Assembly: GCF_029350975.1 (NCBI RefSeq)
Contig: NZ_JARKMR010000003.1
Location: forward strand, 105,908-169,907
Reading direction: 5' to 3'
From: Maribacter zhoushanensis
Lineage (GTDB): Bacteria > Bacteroidota > Bacteroidia > Flavobacteriales > Flavobacteriaceae
DNA length: 64,000 nt
Position numbers and translations under genes: made by a program. Under the pieces are notes generated by a model that saw only the letters and a program-made list of their open reading frames with translations, did no database searches and had not been told where the DNA came from. The first letter of the stretch is position 1. Every line of letters starts with the position of its first letter. Below, one piece after another: positions 16,610-25,729 of this stretch.

Positions 16610-17953
16610 ATGGAGAATAAAATAAAAGCATTTATGGACGAGGTTATCTCCAGAAATGGACATGAGCCAGAATTCATTCAAGCGGTGCAAGAAGTTGCAG
16701 AAACAGTTATACCATATATTGCAAGTCAAGACATATATAATGGTAAGAACATTCTTTTAAGAATGGTTGAGCCAGAGCGTTTAATTTCTTTTAGAGTTGC
16801 TTGGGTAGATGATGATGGTGAAATTCATGTAAACCGTGGTTATAGAATTCAAATGAATTCTGCTATTGGGCCATATAAAGGTGGTTTGCGTTTTCACCCT
16901 ACCGTAAATGCAAGTATCTTAAAATTCTTAGCTTTTGAGCAAGTATTCAAGAACAGTCTTACAACATTACCTATGGGTGGTGGTAAAGGTGGTTCTGATT
17001 TTGACCCTAAAGGTAAATCTGATGATGAGGTAATGCGTTTTTGCCATGCCTTCATGTTAGAGTTGAATAGACATATTGGTCCAAACACAGATGTTCCTGC
17101 AGGTGATATTGGTGTTGGTGCTCGTGAAATAGGTTTCCTTTTTGGTATGTACAAAAAGATAAGAAATGAGTTTACGGGTGTATTAACCGGTAAGGGTCTT
17201 TCTTGGGGTGGTTCTAAAATTAGACCAGAAGCAACAGGTTACGGTACCGTATATTTTGCACAAAGTATGCTTAAGACAAAAAACGAAAGTTTTGATGGTA
17301 AGACTGTAGTAATTTCTGGGTCAGGTAACGTTGCACAGTACGCTGCTGAAAAAGCAATTTTATTAGGTGCAAAAGTGGTGACACTTTCAGATTCTAGTGG
17401 TTATATCTACGACAAAGACGGCATCAATGATGAAAAGCTTGCTTTTGTAATGGATCTTAAGAATAATAGAAGAGGGCGTATTTCTGAATATGCAGATAAA
17501 TATCCTTCTGCAGAATTTTACGCAGGTAAAACACCTTGGGAAGTAAAATGTGATATTGCATTACCATGTGCAACGCAAAACGAGTTAGATCAACAAGATG
17601 CTAAAAATCTATTGAAAAATGGATGTATGTGTGTTGCAGAAGGTGCAAATATGCCTTGTAATACAGATGCTGTTCATGAATTCAACAACGCAAAAATATT
17701 GTTTGCACCAGGTAAAGCTTCAAACGCCGGTGGTGTAGCAACATCAGGATTGGAAATGTCTCAGAATTCATTAAGAATTAGCTGGACACGTGAAGAGGTA
17801 GATGAGCGTTTAAAAGATATTATGGAAGATATTCATGATTCTTGTATTGAATTCGGTAAAGAAGAAGATGGTTTCTGTAACTATGTAAAAGGAGCCAACA
17901 TTGCTGGTTTCGTTAAGGTTGCAGATGCAATGCTTGCACAAGGTGTGATCTAG
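16610..17953 (+). CDS. gdhA: NADP-specific glutamate dehydrogenase
   Basis: A 447-residue cytosolic enzyme that converts 2-oxoglutarate and ammonium to glutamate. The length and motifs are those of the hexameric bacterial class I enzyme. Substrate-binding regions are GPYKGGLRFHPTVN and the catalytic LPMGGGKGGSDFDPKG (Lys in GGGKGG). PAGDIGVGAREIG follows, and the dinucleotide fold contains VVISGSGNVAQYA. The GKASNAGGVATSGLEMSQNS segment near residue 385 is also characteristic. It is likely the main ammonium-assimilating dehydrogenase. The gene is monocistronic, with an upstream -7 box and a strong terminator behind it. Confidence 0.96.
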   Translation: MENKIKAFMDEVISRNGHEPEFIQAVQEVAETVIPYIASQDIYNGKNILLRMVEPERLISFRVAWVDDDGEIHVNRGYRIQMNSAIGPYKGGLRFHPTVNASILKFLAFEQVFKNSLTTLPMGGGKGGSDFDPKGKSDDEVMRFCHAFMLELNRHIGPNTDVPAGDIGVGAREIGFLFGMYKKIRNEFTGVLTGKGLSWGGSKIRPEATGYGTVYFAQSMLKTKNESFDGKTVVISGSGNVAQYAAEKAILLGAKVVTLSDSSGYIYDKDGINDEKLAFVMDLKNNRRGRISEYADKYPSAEFYAGKTPWEVKCDIALPCATQNELDQQDAKNLLKNGCMCVAEGANMPCNTDAVHEFNNAKILFAPGKASNAGGVATSGLEMSQNSLRISWTREEVDERLKDIMEDIHDSCIEFGKEEDGFCNYVKGANIAGFVKVADAMLAQGVI

Positions 17954-17985
17954 AAATTAGATTAGCTAAAGCACATATATTTATA

Positions 17986-18020
17986 ATGCGAGGTTCTATA
18001 GTGGAGCCTCGCATTTTTTT
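17986..18020 (+). terminator. Rho-independent terminator of gdhA
   Basis: ATGCGAGGTTC pairs with GAGCCTCGCAT (one G-U pair) across a 7-nt loop, followed by seven T residues. Confidence 0.85.
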
Positions 18021-18050
18021 ATACCTTTTCGTTACCAAACTTCAATCAAC

Positions 18051-18058
18051 TATCTTTG
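18051..18058 (+). promoter_or_regulatory. Flavobacterial -7 promoter box (TATCTTTG)
   Basis: Exact TAnnTTTG match 19 bp upstream of the recO start and directly downstream of the gdhA terminator, where a new promoter is needed. Confidence 0.4.
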
Positions 18059-18077
18059 TTTAAACAGATGTTATAAT

Positions 18078-18806
18078 ATGCAGGTAACCACAAAGGCGAT
18101 AGTATTTTCTGCACTAAAATATGGCGACACAAGCCTTATTGTAAAAGCCTTTACTGCATCTGACGGAATTAAATCTTATCTATTACGTGGTGTTTTGTCT
18201 TCAAAAAAAGGGAAATTGAAAACTGCTTATTTTCAGCCTTTAACACAACTAGAGATTGTTGCAAACCACAAAAACAAGGGTACTTTAGAAACACTGAAAG
18301 AAGCCAAGGTGTTCTATCATTACCAAACATTATATGCAGACATGGCAAAAAACGCCATGACTTTGTTCTTGGCAGAGCTGTTGAGCAATAGTATACGTGA
18401 AGAAGAAATGAATGAAGATTTGTTTCAATTTCTAGAAGCATCGTTGCAATGGTTAGATATGCATAAAGATGTTGCTAATTTTCATCTCTATTTTATGTTG
18501 TCGTTGACACGGTATTTAGGTTTTTATCCAGATGTATATCAGATAGATAAGCCTTATTTTGATTTGTTGGAAGGTGAATTTGCAGCAGTAGAATCATTGA
18601 ACCCTATGTTGAGAGGTGAAAATATTTATTATTTCAAGACCTTATTGGGCACAAATTTTGATGCAATGCATACCGTAAAGATGAAAAAAACCAATCGCCA
18701 AGAATTACTGAAATCCCTAATACTTTATTTTGAATTGCATTTACAGGGATTTAGGAAACCAAAGTCGCTTGCCGTTTTAAATGAAGTTTTCAATACCTAT
18801 GTATAA
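18078..18806 (+). CDS. recO: DNA repair protein RecO
   Basis: A 242-residue recombination mediator that helps load RecA at gapped DNA together with RecR. The N-terminal OB fold is visible at residues 1-80 (TTKAIVFSALKYGDTSLIVK, LLRGVLSSKKGKLK, YFQPLTQLEIV). The C-terminal helical part lacks the four cysteines of zinc-containing RecO proteins, which is normal in this phylum. Its last 8 bases overlap the start of the TonB receptor gene at 18799, so the two could be co-transcribed, although they have no functional relation. Confidence 0.93.
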   Translation: MQVTTKAIVFSALKYGDTSLIVKAFTASDGIKSYLLRGVLSSKKGKLKTAYFQPLTQLEIVANHKNKGTLETLKEAKVFYHYQTLYADMAKNAMTLFLAELLSNSIREEEMNEDLFQFLEASLQWLDMHKDVANFHLYFMLSLTRYLGFYPDVYQIDKPYFDLLEGEFAAVESLNPMLRGENIYYFKTLLGTNFDAMHTVKMKKTNRQELLKSLILYFELHLQGFRKPKSLAVLNEVFNTYV

Positions 18807-21210
18807 GTATTTAGTATTAGCACTTTTTTTATGTTGTTGTCTTGGCAATGCTCAAGAGATTATCGTTTTAGATGCCGATAGTGGAGAAGAGATTTCCAAT
18901 GTTGCCGTGTATAACAAAGACAAATCTAAAATTGCATTATCAAATTTTGATGGGGTTTTTGATGCTTCGGTATTTATGGCTAAGGAGCGCATCACCCTAA
19001 AACATATAGGGTATCAAGAATTTAAAACCACAAGATTACAACTACAAAGGCAAGGTCAAAGAGCTTATTTAATTATGAAAGTCCAACAATTAGATGAGGT
19101 GGTCATGTCGGTTTCTAAGTGGGAACAGCAAAAGAGAGATATTCCAAATAGAATTATTTCTTTAGATGCTAGGTCAATAGCATTTTCTGCACCCCAAACT
19201 TCTGCAGATTTACTCCAAAATAGCGGAAAGGTCTTTGTGCAAAAAAGTCAGATGGGTGGTGGTAGCCCAATGATACGTGGTTTTGCAACCAATAGATTGT
19301 TGTTGTCTGTAGATGGGGTAAGAATGAACAACGCTATATTTAGAGGGGGTAATGTGCAAAATGTAATTTCTATTGATCCTTTTACCGTTAAGAATACAGA
19401 GGTAATATTTGGACCGGGTTCAGTTATTTATGGCAGTGATGCTATTGGAGGGGTGATGAACTTCTACACTAAAAAGCCTATGCTATCTGAGAATGATAGT
19501 CTTTTGGTACATGGTAATGCAAATTATAGGTTTGCATCAGCGAACATGGAAAATACAGTTCATGCAGATATTAACCTAGGAAAAAAAACATGGTCGTCAC
19601 TAACGAGTGTTACCTATAATAATTTTCAAGATTTAAGAATGGGTTCACATGGTCCAGATTCTTATCTAAGAAATACTTACGTACAAACTACTAATGGTGT
19701 TGATGAACTAGTTGAAAATGCTTCTCCCAAAAAACAAGTGCCAACAGGGTATGACCAACTAAATTTAATGCAAAAATTCTTGTACAAGCCTAATGCTAAA
19801 TGGGATGTAAACTTGGGAGCATACTATACCGAAACTTCAGACTATTCTAGATATGATAGATTTATAAGACCGGCAAGTGATGGTTTAGGGTTGCGCTCGG
19901 CAGAATGGTACTATGGTCCTCAGAAATGGTTTATGGGAAATGCCCAAGTACAGAAAAAAGGAAACGGAAAGGTGTATGATGGTTTAAAATTAGGTTTGGC
20001 TTATCAGCATTTTGAAGAAAGCAGAATTAATAGAGATTTTCAAGATGAGATCAGAAATTCTACAAAAGAAAAAGTAGATGCCGTAAACTTTAATATTGAT
20101 TTTGAGAATAAGAAAATTGGAAATTTTAAGCTTTATTATGGTACCGAATATATTTATAACAAGGTAAGGTCAACAGGAAATGATTTTAATATTGTAACTG
20201 AAGAAAAAACAAATGCAGCTTCCAGATATCCAGATGGTTCTACTTGGCAAAGTTTGGCAGGTTATGCAAATGGGGAATATAAGGCAAAACCTAATTTTAC
20301 GATTATGTCTGGGTTAAGGTATAGTCATGTCTGGGTAGATGCAGTGTTTGATGATACTTTTTATGATTTTCCGTTTGAGACAGCAGATTTAAGTACAGGT
20401 GCATTAACGGGTAGTTTGGGCTTTAGTTGGTTTCCAAGGGCAAATCTTCAAGTGACATTAAATGGTTCAACAGGTTTTAGGGCACCTAATATTGATGACG
20501 TGGGTAAGATATTTGATTCTGAACCTGGATCGGTAGTGGTTCCTAATCCCGATTTAGAACCTGAATATGCCTATAATGCCGAAATAGGGGTGCAACGTAA
20601 TATTAATGATAAGATTATTTTAAAGGGAACGGCTTATTATACCTATTTAGTAGATGCCTTGGTGAGAAGAGATTTTAGCTATAACGGCATCTCTGAAATT
20701 GAATATGGAGGCGAATTGAGTAATGTGCAGGCAATTCAAAATGCTGCTAAAGCTTATGTCTATGGTTTTGAATTTGGGTTAGAGGCTTATTTGACAGAGC
20801 AATGGTCGTTATCATCTAACTTAACATTGACAGAGGGCGTAGAAGAGGAAGATGATGGATCTGACACTCCTGCACGTCATGCGGCACCAACATTTGGAGA
20901 TTTTCATATAGTATGGAAAAATCAACGATTACGAACAGATGTATTCTTGAATTATAACGGAGAGATAGCAAACGAAGATTTGGCAGTATCAGAACAGGCT
21001 AAGGAATATATTTATGCGGTAGATGAAAACGGCAATCCGTTTTCTCCATCTTGGTATACTTTAAATTTTCGATCGCAATATGATGTTACCAATGATCTTA
21101 AAGTCACTACGAGTATAGAAAATTTAACTGATCAGCGTTATAGAACTTATTCATCTGGTATAGTTGCACCAGGTTTAAATATAATTCTTGGAGTAGGATA
21201 TCATTTTTAA
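18799..21210 (+). CDS. TonB-dependent receptor, heme/hemoglobin type
   Basis: An outer-membrane receptor of 803 residues. The ATG at 18799 is preferred over 18781 because it directly begins a signal peptide (MYKYLVLALFLCCCLGNAQ). Residues ~20-95 form a carboxypeptidase-D-like regulatory domain (VLDADSGEEISNVAVYNKDK). The plug (~110-230) contains SPMIRGFATNRLLLSVDGVR, then MNNAIFRGGN, YGSDAIGGVMNFYT, a sequence pattern seen in hemoglobin/transferrin-type and heme receptors. A 22-strand barrel ends in GLNIILGVGYHF. The ligand is inferred to be heme or a related iron source; no heme uptake genes flank it. It overlaps recO by 8 bp and is followed by a terminator. Confidence 0.88.
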   Translation: MYKYLVLALFLCCCLGNAQEIIVLDADSGEEISNVAVYNKDKSKIALSNFDGVFDASVFMAKERITLKHIGYQEFKTTRLQLQRQGQRAYLIMKVQQLDEVVMSVSKWEQQKRDIPNRIISLDARSIAFSAPQTSADLLQNSGKVFVQKSQMGGGSPMIRGFATNRLLLSVDGVRMNNAIFRGGNVQNVISIDPFTVKNTEVIFGPGSVIYGSDAIGGVMNFYTKKPMLSENDSLLVHGNANYRFASANMENTVHADINLGKKTWSSLTSVTYNNFQDLRMGSHGPDSYLRNTYVQTTNGVDELVENASPKKQVPTGYDQLNLMQKFLYKPNAKWDVNLGAYYTETSDYSRYDRFIRPASDGLGLRSAEWYYGPQKWFMGNAQVQKKGNGKVYDGLKLGLAYQHFEESRINRDFQDEIRNSTKEKVDAVNFNIDFENKKIGNFKLYYGTEYIYNKVRSTGNDFNIVTEEKTNAASRYPDGSTWQSLAGYANGEYKAKPNFTIMSGLRYSHVWVDAVFDDTFYDFPFETADLSTGALTGSLGFSWFPRANLQVTLNGSTGFRAPNIDDVGKIFDSEPGSVVVPNPDLEPEYAYNAEIGVQRNINDKIILKGTAYYTYLVDALVRRDFSYNGISEIEYGGELSNVQAIQNAAKAYVYGFEFGLEAYLTEQWSLSSNLTLTEGVEEEDDGSDTPARHAAPTFGDFHIVWKNQRLRTDVFLNYNGEIANEDLAVSEQAKEYIYAVDENGNPFSPSWYTLNFRSQYDVTNDLKVTTSIENLTDQRYRTYSSGIVAPGLNIILGVGYHF

Positions 21211-21215
21211 ATAAA

Positions 21216-21242
21216 AAAAGACCCGCTATTAACGGGTCTTTT
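21216..21242. terminator. Bidirectional terminator
   Basis: AAAAGACCCG and CGGGTCTTTT form a perfect 10-bp stem with a 7-nt loop. T-runs exist on both strands, so it can serve the TonB receptor gene and the convergent lipoprotein gene ending at 21268. Confidence 0.85.
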
Positions 21243-21267
21243 AAAATTATAAAAAAAAGGGTTATTG

Positions 21268-21717
21268 TTAGTGTTTAACCGCATTTTTTACGTCTTCAGC
21301 TTTTTGAGCTGCTTTGTCAGCCGCACTATTAGCAGCATCTTTTACGTCATTACCTGCTTCTTTTACAGCGTCCATACCATCTTGACCTGCTTTTTTAGCG
21401 GCATCCATAGTATCTTCACCTGCTTTTTTAGCAGCATCCATACCTTCTTGACCAGCTTCTTTTACTGAATCAGCAGCTTCACCAGCAGCATCCATTGCTC
21501 CTTCACCAGCTTCTTTTGCTGCATCCATACCTTCTTGACCAGCTTCTTTAGCAGCATCCATTGCTCCTTCGCCAGCTTCTTTTAAATCGTCACCAGCATT
21601 TTCTAAAGCAGCTCCTGCTTCTTCTGTTGCAGATTTTGCTTTATCAGCTGCATCTCTACAAGAAACAGATAAACTAAGTGCTAAAATTGCTAATGATCCT
21701 AAAATTACTTTTTTCAT
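21268..21717 (-). CDS. LEA-like alanine-rich lipoprotein with 11-residue repeats
   Basis: A 149-residue lipoprotein (lipobox LSVSC, Cys20). Almost the whole mature chain is amphipathic Ala/Lys/Glu/Gly helix. Residues 47-130 hold seven 11-residue units related to EAG(Q/E)(E/G)(G/A)MDAAK, interrupted once by a 7-residue partial unit (EAADSVK, 80-86). Eleven-residue repeats of this composition are the hallmark of group 3 late-embryogenesis-abundant proteins and of YtxH/apolipoprotein-like stress proteins, which protect membranes or proteins during drying or osmotic stress. That role is inferred. There is one strong terminator behind the gene, and no cotranscribed neighbour. Repeat number may vary between strains. 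Confidence 0.8.
   Translation of the reverse strand: MKKVILGSLAILALSLSVSCRDAADKAKSATEEAGAALENAGDDLKEAGEGAMDAAKEAGQEGMDAAKEAGEGAMDAAGEAADSVKEAGQEGMDAAKKAGEDTMDAAKKAGQDGMDAVKEAGNDVKDAANSAADKAAQKAEDVKNAVKH
21328..21579 (-). repeat. In-frame tandem 33-bp coding repeats
   Basis: The DNA coding for the seven 11-residue units and the partial unit of the LEA-like lipoprotein. Individual copies are clearly related at nucleotide level, for example GCTTCTTTAGCAGCATCCAT-type stretches on the plus strand recur with small changes. Confidence 0.75.
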
Positions 21718-21862
21718 TTTTGTAAACTTAAATGGTTATTTGTTCGTGGTAATATACGTAGAAATTTAACTTTTGGATGTTTATGACGTTAATAAATTCA
21801 TTAATACATGGTTTATAGGTATTTCAGTACGGTCAATACGCTCCTTTTTGATCAAAATTTTA

Positions 21863-21870
21863 TAATTTTG
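21863..21870 (+). promoter_or_regulatory. Flavobacterial -7 promoter box (TAATTTTG)
   Basis: Exact TAnnTTTG match 34 bp before the ileS start codon. A TTG lies at 21848-21850 but only 12 bp upstream, shorter than the usual spacer. Confidence 0.4.
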
Positions 21871-21904
21871 CAGCCTTTTAAACCTAGTACCATAAGCATT
21901 TCGT

Positions 21905-24900
21905 ATGAAGTTCACAGAATATCAAGGATTGAATTTACCAAAGGTCGCAGAAGAAATACTTGACTACTGGTCAAAAAATGACATTTTTGAAAAAAGCATC
22001 GCTACTCGTGAGGGTAAAGACAGCTATGTTTTCTATGAGGGTCCGCCTTCGGCAAATGGTATGCCGGGTATTCACCATGTAATGGCTAGAACCATTAAGG
22101 ATATCTTTCCAAGATATAAAACCATGAAGGGTTATCAAGTTAAGCGTAAAGCTGGTTGGGATACTCATGGTCTTCCAATAGAATTGGGTGTTGAAAAGGA
22201 ATTGGGTATTACAAAAGAAGATATTGGAGTTAAAATCTCTGTAGAAGAATATAATGCCGCCTGTAAAAAAGCGGTAATGAGATATACAGATGTTTGGAAT
22301 TCAATGACCGAACAAGTTGGCTATTGGGTAGATATGGAAGATCCTTATATCACTTACAAGTCCAAATATATGGAGACGGTATGGTGGTTGTTAAAACAAA
22401 TCTATTCTAAAGATTTAATTTATAAGGGGTATACTATACAACCATATTCCCCTAAGGCAGGGACAGGTTTAAGCTCGCATGAGCTAAACCAACCAGGTAC
22501 ATACCAAGATGTAACGGATACTACGGTGACCGCTCAGTTTAAAGCCGTAGAAGAAACCTTGCCGGATTTCTTGCAGAATGAAGGAACGATATACTTTTTG
22601 GCCTGGACGACAACACCTTGGACATTACCTTCCAACACGGCATTGACAGTAGGACCAAAAATTGACTACGTGCTTGTAGAGTCTTATAATCAGTACACTT
22701 TTGAGCCAATGAATGTAGTGCTTGCCAAGAATTTGGTAGGTAAACAATTCTCAGGTAAGTTCACGGAGGTAACAGAGAAGTCGGCATTGTTGGAGTATAA
22801 ATCTGGCGATAAAAAAATACCTTACTACGTTGTTAAGGAATTTAAGGGAAAAGATCTATTGGAAATAAGATATGAGCAGTTATTGGATTATGTATTGCCA
22901 TATGAAAACGCAGAAAACGCTTTTAGAATTATTGCAGGAGATTTTGTTACCACTGAAGATGGTACGGGTATTGTTCATACCGCGCCTACTTTTGGTGCAG
23001 ATGATGCTTTTGTAGCAAAGCAGGCGGTTCCTGAAATACCGCCAATGTTGGTGCTAGATGAAAATGCCAACTTAGTGCCCCTTGTTGACTTACAAGGTAA
23101 GTTTAGGCCAGAGTTGAAAGAATTGGGCGGTAAGTACGTAAAGAACGAATATTATGAAGATGGTAAAGCGCCCGAACGTTCAATAGATGTTGAAATTGCC
23201 ATTAAACTAAAAGAAGAAAATAAGGCCTTTAAGGTAGAGAAGTATGTACACAGTTACCCTAACTGCTGGCGTACGGATAAGCCCATATTATATTATCCTT
23301 TAGATTCTTGGTTCATTAAAGTGACGGATGTTAAGGATAAAATGTTCGGTCTTAACCAAACGATCAACTGGAAGCCAAAAGCAACTGGTGAAGGTAGATT
23401 TGGTAATTGGTTGGCAAATGCAAATGATTGGAACCTTTCTAGGTCACGTTATTGGGGTATTCCATTGCCGATCTGGAGAACAGAAGATGGTAAAGAAGAA
23501 ATTATTATAGGTTCTGTTGCTGAGCTAAAGTCAGAAATGGCGAAGGCAGTTGAAGCGGGAGTATTGGAAAAAGATATTTATGCAGACTTCGTAGTGGATG
23601 ATATGTCTGACGAGAACTATGATAAAATAGATTTACATAAAAATATAGTTGATCAAATAACATTGGTTTCCGCTTCTGGAAAACCAATGAAACGTGAAAG
23701 TGATCTGATTGATGTTTGGTTTGATAGTGGTTCTATGCCATATGCACAATGGCACTATCCTTTTGAGAATAAAGAATTGATAGATGAAGGAAAAACGTTT
23801 CCTGCAGATTTCATAGCAGAAGGGGTTGATCAAACACGTGGTTGGTTCTATACCTTGCATGCAATCGCCACTATGGTCTTTGATTCTGTTGCGTATAAAA
23901 ATGTGGTATCTAACGGGCTGGTTTTAGATAAGGACGGTAAGAAAATGTCTAAGCGTTTGGGCAATGCCGTAGATCCGTTTGAAACAATGAACGATCATGG
24001 TGCAGATGCTACAAGGTGGTATATGATCAGTAATGCCAACCCTTGGGATAACTTAAAGTTTGATACAGAAGGTATAGTAGAGGTTAAGCGTAAGTTCTTT
24101 GGTACTTTGTATAATACATATTCATTTTTTGGATTGTATGCCAACTTAGATAAATTTACGTATGCTGAGGCAGATGTACCAATGGCAGAACGTACAGAGA
24201 TTGATTGTTGGATCCTTTCTGAGTTGAATTCATTGATTAAAACAGTTGATACAGCTTATGAAGAATATGAGCCAACACGTGCTGCTAGGGCAATTTCAGA
24301 ATTTGTTCAAGAGAACCTGAGTAACTGGTATGTACGTTTGTGTAGAAGACGTTTCTGGAAAGGTGAATATGCTACAGATAAAATTGCGGCATATCAAACC
24401 CTTTATACCTGTTTAGATGTAGTGGCTAAACTTTCTGCGCCTATTGCACCGTTTTTTATGGATCGTTTATATTTAGATTTAAATAAAGCTACCGTAAAGG
24501 ATGGTTTTGAAAGTGTGCATTTAGCAGATTTCCCTGTGGCAGATGAGTCACTTATTGATGAAAGCTTAGAAGTGAAGATGCATAAAGCACAGGTAATATC
24601 ATCTTTAGTACTGTCTATTCGTCAAAAAGAGAAGATAAAAGTGCGTCAACCTTTGCAGAAAATCATGATTCCTGTGCTTGATAACAAGGATAGAGAAGAA
24701 ATTGAAGCAGTTTCAGAATTAATTAAATCTGAAGTTAACGTTAAGGAAATTCAATTGTTAGATGATGCTTCTGGAATATTGGTAAAACGTATTAAGCCTA
24801 ATTTCAAGACTTTAGGTCCAAAATTTGGTAAAGAAATGAAGCAAATTGCTCAAGTTGTCAATGGTTTTGAACAGAATGACATCCAAAAAATTGAGCAGGA

Positions 24901-25303
24901 TGGCGAATTAACAATCCAATTAGAAAATAAAAGTATTACTTTACAGTTACAGGATGTAGAAATCTCTTCTCAAGATATTGAAGGTTGGATGGTAGCGACC
25001 TCTGGTAAATTAACCGTTGCATTAGATGTAACTATTAATGACGAATTGAGAAATGAAGGAGTTGCAAGAGAGTTGGTAAATAGAATTCAGAATATTAGAA
25101 AAGATTCTGGTTTTGAGGTAACCGATAAAATTGCAATTGAAATATTGAAAGATGGTTTTGTTGAAGTTGCTGTAGAAAATAATGTAGAATATATTAAAGC
25201 AGAAACATTAACGGCCGAACTTAATTTTGTAGAAAAGTTGGAAAAAGGCATAGATATTGCTTTTGATGAGGTAAAGACTAAATTGTTTATTGAAAAACAT
25301 TAA
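21905..25303 (+). CDS. ileS: Isoleucyl-tRNA synthetase
   Basis: An 1132-residue class I aminoacyl-tRNA synthetase that charges tRNA-Ile. The ATP-binding HIGH-equivalent is in PSANGMPGIHHVMA (~residues 50-63) and the KMSKR loop is at residues 680-684. The CP1 editing domain lies at ~180-420 (LAWTTTPWTLPSNTAL, EDGTGIVHTAPTFGADDA). The C-terminal anticodon-binding part is long and lacks the zinc-finger end of E. coli IleRS. The length and the GWDTHGLPIE pattern are those of the eukaryote-like type, which is associated with natural mupirocin resistance in some bacteria. The dksA-like gene follows after 3 bp. Confidence 0.97.
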   Translation: MKFTEYQGLNLPKVAEEILDYWSKNDIFEKSIATREGKDSYVFYEGPPSANGMPGIHHVMARTIKDIFPRYKTMKGYQVKRKAGWDTHGLPIELGVEKELGITKEDIGVKISVEEYNAACKKAVMRYTDVWNSMTEQVGYWVDMEDPYITYKSKYMETVWWLLKQIYSKDLIYKGYTIQPYSPKAGTGLSSHELNQPGTYQDVTDTTVTAQFKAVEETLPDFLQNEGTIYFLAWTTTPWTLPSNTALTVGPKIDYVLVESYNQYTFEPMNVVLAKNLVGKQFSGKFTEVTEKSALLEYKSGDKKIPYYVVKEFKGKDLLEIRYEQLLDYVLPYENAENAFRIIAGDFVTTEDGTGIVHTAPTFGADDAFVAKQAVPEIPPMLVLDENANLVPLVDLQGKFRPELKELGGKYVKNEYYEDGKAPERSIDVEIAIKLKEENKAFKVEKYVHSYPNCWRTDKPILYYPLDSWFIKVTDVKDKMFGLNQTINWKPKATGEGRFGNWLANANDWNLSRSRYWGIPLPIWRTEDGKEEIIIGSVAELKSEMAKAVEAGVLEKDIYADFVVDDMSDENYDKIDLHKNIVDQITLVSASGKPMKRESDLIDVWFDSGSMPYAQWHYPFENKELIDEGKTFPADFIAEGVDQTRGWFYTLHAIATMVFDSVAYKNVVSNGLVLDKDGKKMSKRLGNAVDPFETMNDHGADATRWYMISNANPWDNLKFDTEGIVEVKRKFFGTLYNTYSFFGLYANLDKFTYAEADVPMAERTEIDCWILSELNSLIKTVDTAYEEYEPTRAARAISEFVQENLSNWYVRLCRRRFWKGEYATDKIAAYQTLYTCLDVVAKLSAPIAPFFMDRLYLDLNKATVKDGFESVHLADFPVADESLIDESLEVKMHKAQVISSLVLSIRQKEKIKVRQPLQKIMIPVLDNKDREEIEAVSELIKSEVNVKEIQLLDDASGILVKRIKPNFKTLGPKFGKEMKQIAQVVNGFEQNDIQKIEQDGELTIQLENKSITLQLQDVEISSQDIEGWMVATSGKLTVALDVTINDELRNEGVARELVNRIQNIRKDSGFEVTDKIAIEILKDGFVEVAVENNVEYIKAETLTAELNFVEKLEKGIDIAFDEVKTKLFIEKH

Positions 25304-25306
25304 AAT

Positions 25307-25690
25307 ATGGCAGAAGATTTAAAAGTGAGGTATTCTGACAAAGATTTGGCAGAATTCAAAGTATTGATCGAAGAAAAGGTTGAAAAGGCAAAAAGCCATT
25401 TAGAGCTATTGAAAAGTGCTTACATGAACGATGGTAATAATGGTACGGATGATACGTCTCCTACCTTTAAAGCTTTTGAAGAAGGTTCAGAAACTATGAG
25501 TAAAGAGGCGAACACGCAATTGGCTATTAGACAAGAAAAGTTTATTCGTGACCTTAAAAATGCCATGTTACGTATAGAAAATAAAACTTTTGGTATATGC
25601 CGTGTAACGGGTAAGTTGATCAATAAAGAACGATTAAAACTTGTGCCGCATGCTACATTAAGCATTGAAGCTAAAAATATGCAATCATAA
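25307..25690 (+). CDS. TraR/DksA-family protein with degenerate zinc site
   Basis: A 127-residue DksA-like protein: coiled-coil N-terminal part (residues ~8-85) and a C-terminal globular domain. In DksA the C-terminal domain carries four zinc cysteines; here only one remains (Cys98 in FGICRVTGK), and the later pair is replaced (PHATLSIEAK where E. coli has PTADLCIDCK). Similar losses occur in flavobacterial homologs, so the domain probably folds without zinc. DksA binds the RNA polymerase secondary channel and cooperates with ppGpp; whether this protein does so is inferred. It sits 3 bp downstream of ileS and is followed by a terminator, indicating an ileS-dksA operon. Confidence 0.86.
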   Translation: MAEDLKVRYSDKDLAEFKVLIEEKVEKAKSHLELLKSAYMNDGNNGTDDTSPTFKAFEEGSETMSKEANTQLAIRQEKFIRDLKNAMLRIENKTFGICRVTGKLINKERLKLVPHATLSIEAKNMQS

Positions 25691-25693
25691 TTT

Positions 25694-25716
25694 AAACGCC
25701 TTTAGGGGCGTTTTTT
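25694..25716 (+). terminator. Rho-independent terminator of the ileS unit
   Basis: AAACGCC / GGCGTTT stem with a 6-nt loop, then TTTT, immediately after the dksA-like stop codon. Confidence 0.8.
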
Positions 25717-25729
25717 AATAGCCATAATT

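Noticed and set aside
21265..21468. 67-codon plus-strand frame rich in Phe, Ser and Cys
   Set aside because: It is antisense to the 33-bp repeats of the LEA-like lipoprotein; its repetitive FFSSIHTFLT-like pattern is only the complement of the repeats.
21328..21579. Possible CRISPR-like array of short repeats
   Set aside because: The repeats are in frame, contiguous and without spacers, and encode an 11-residue protein repeat.
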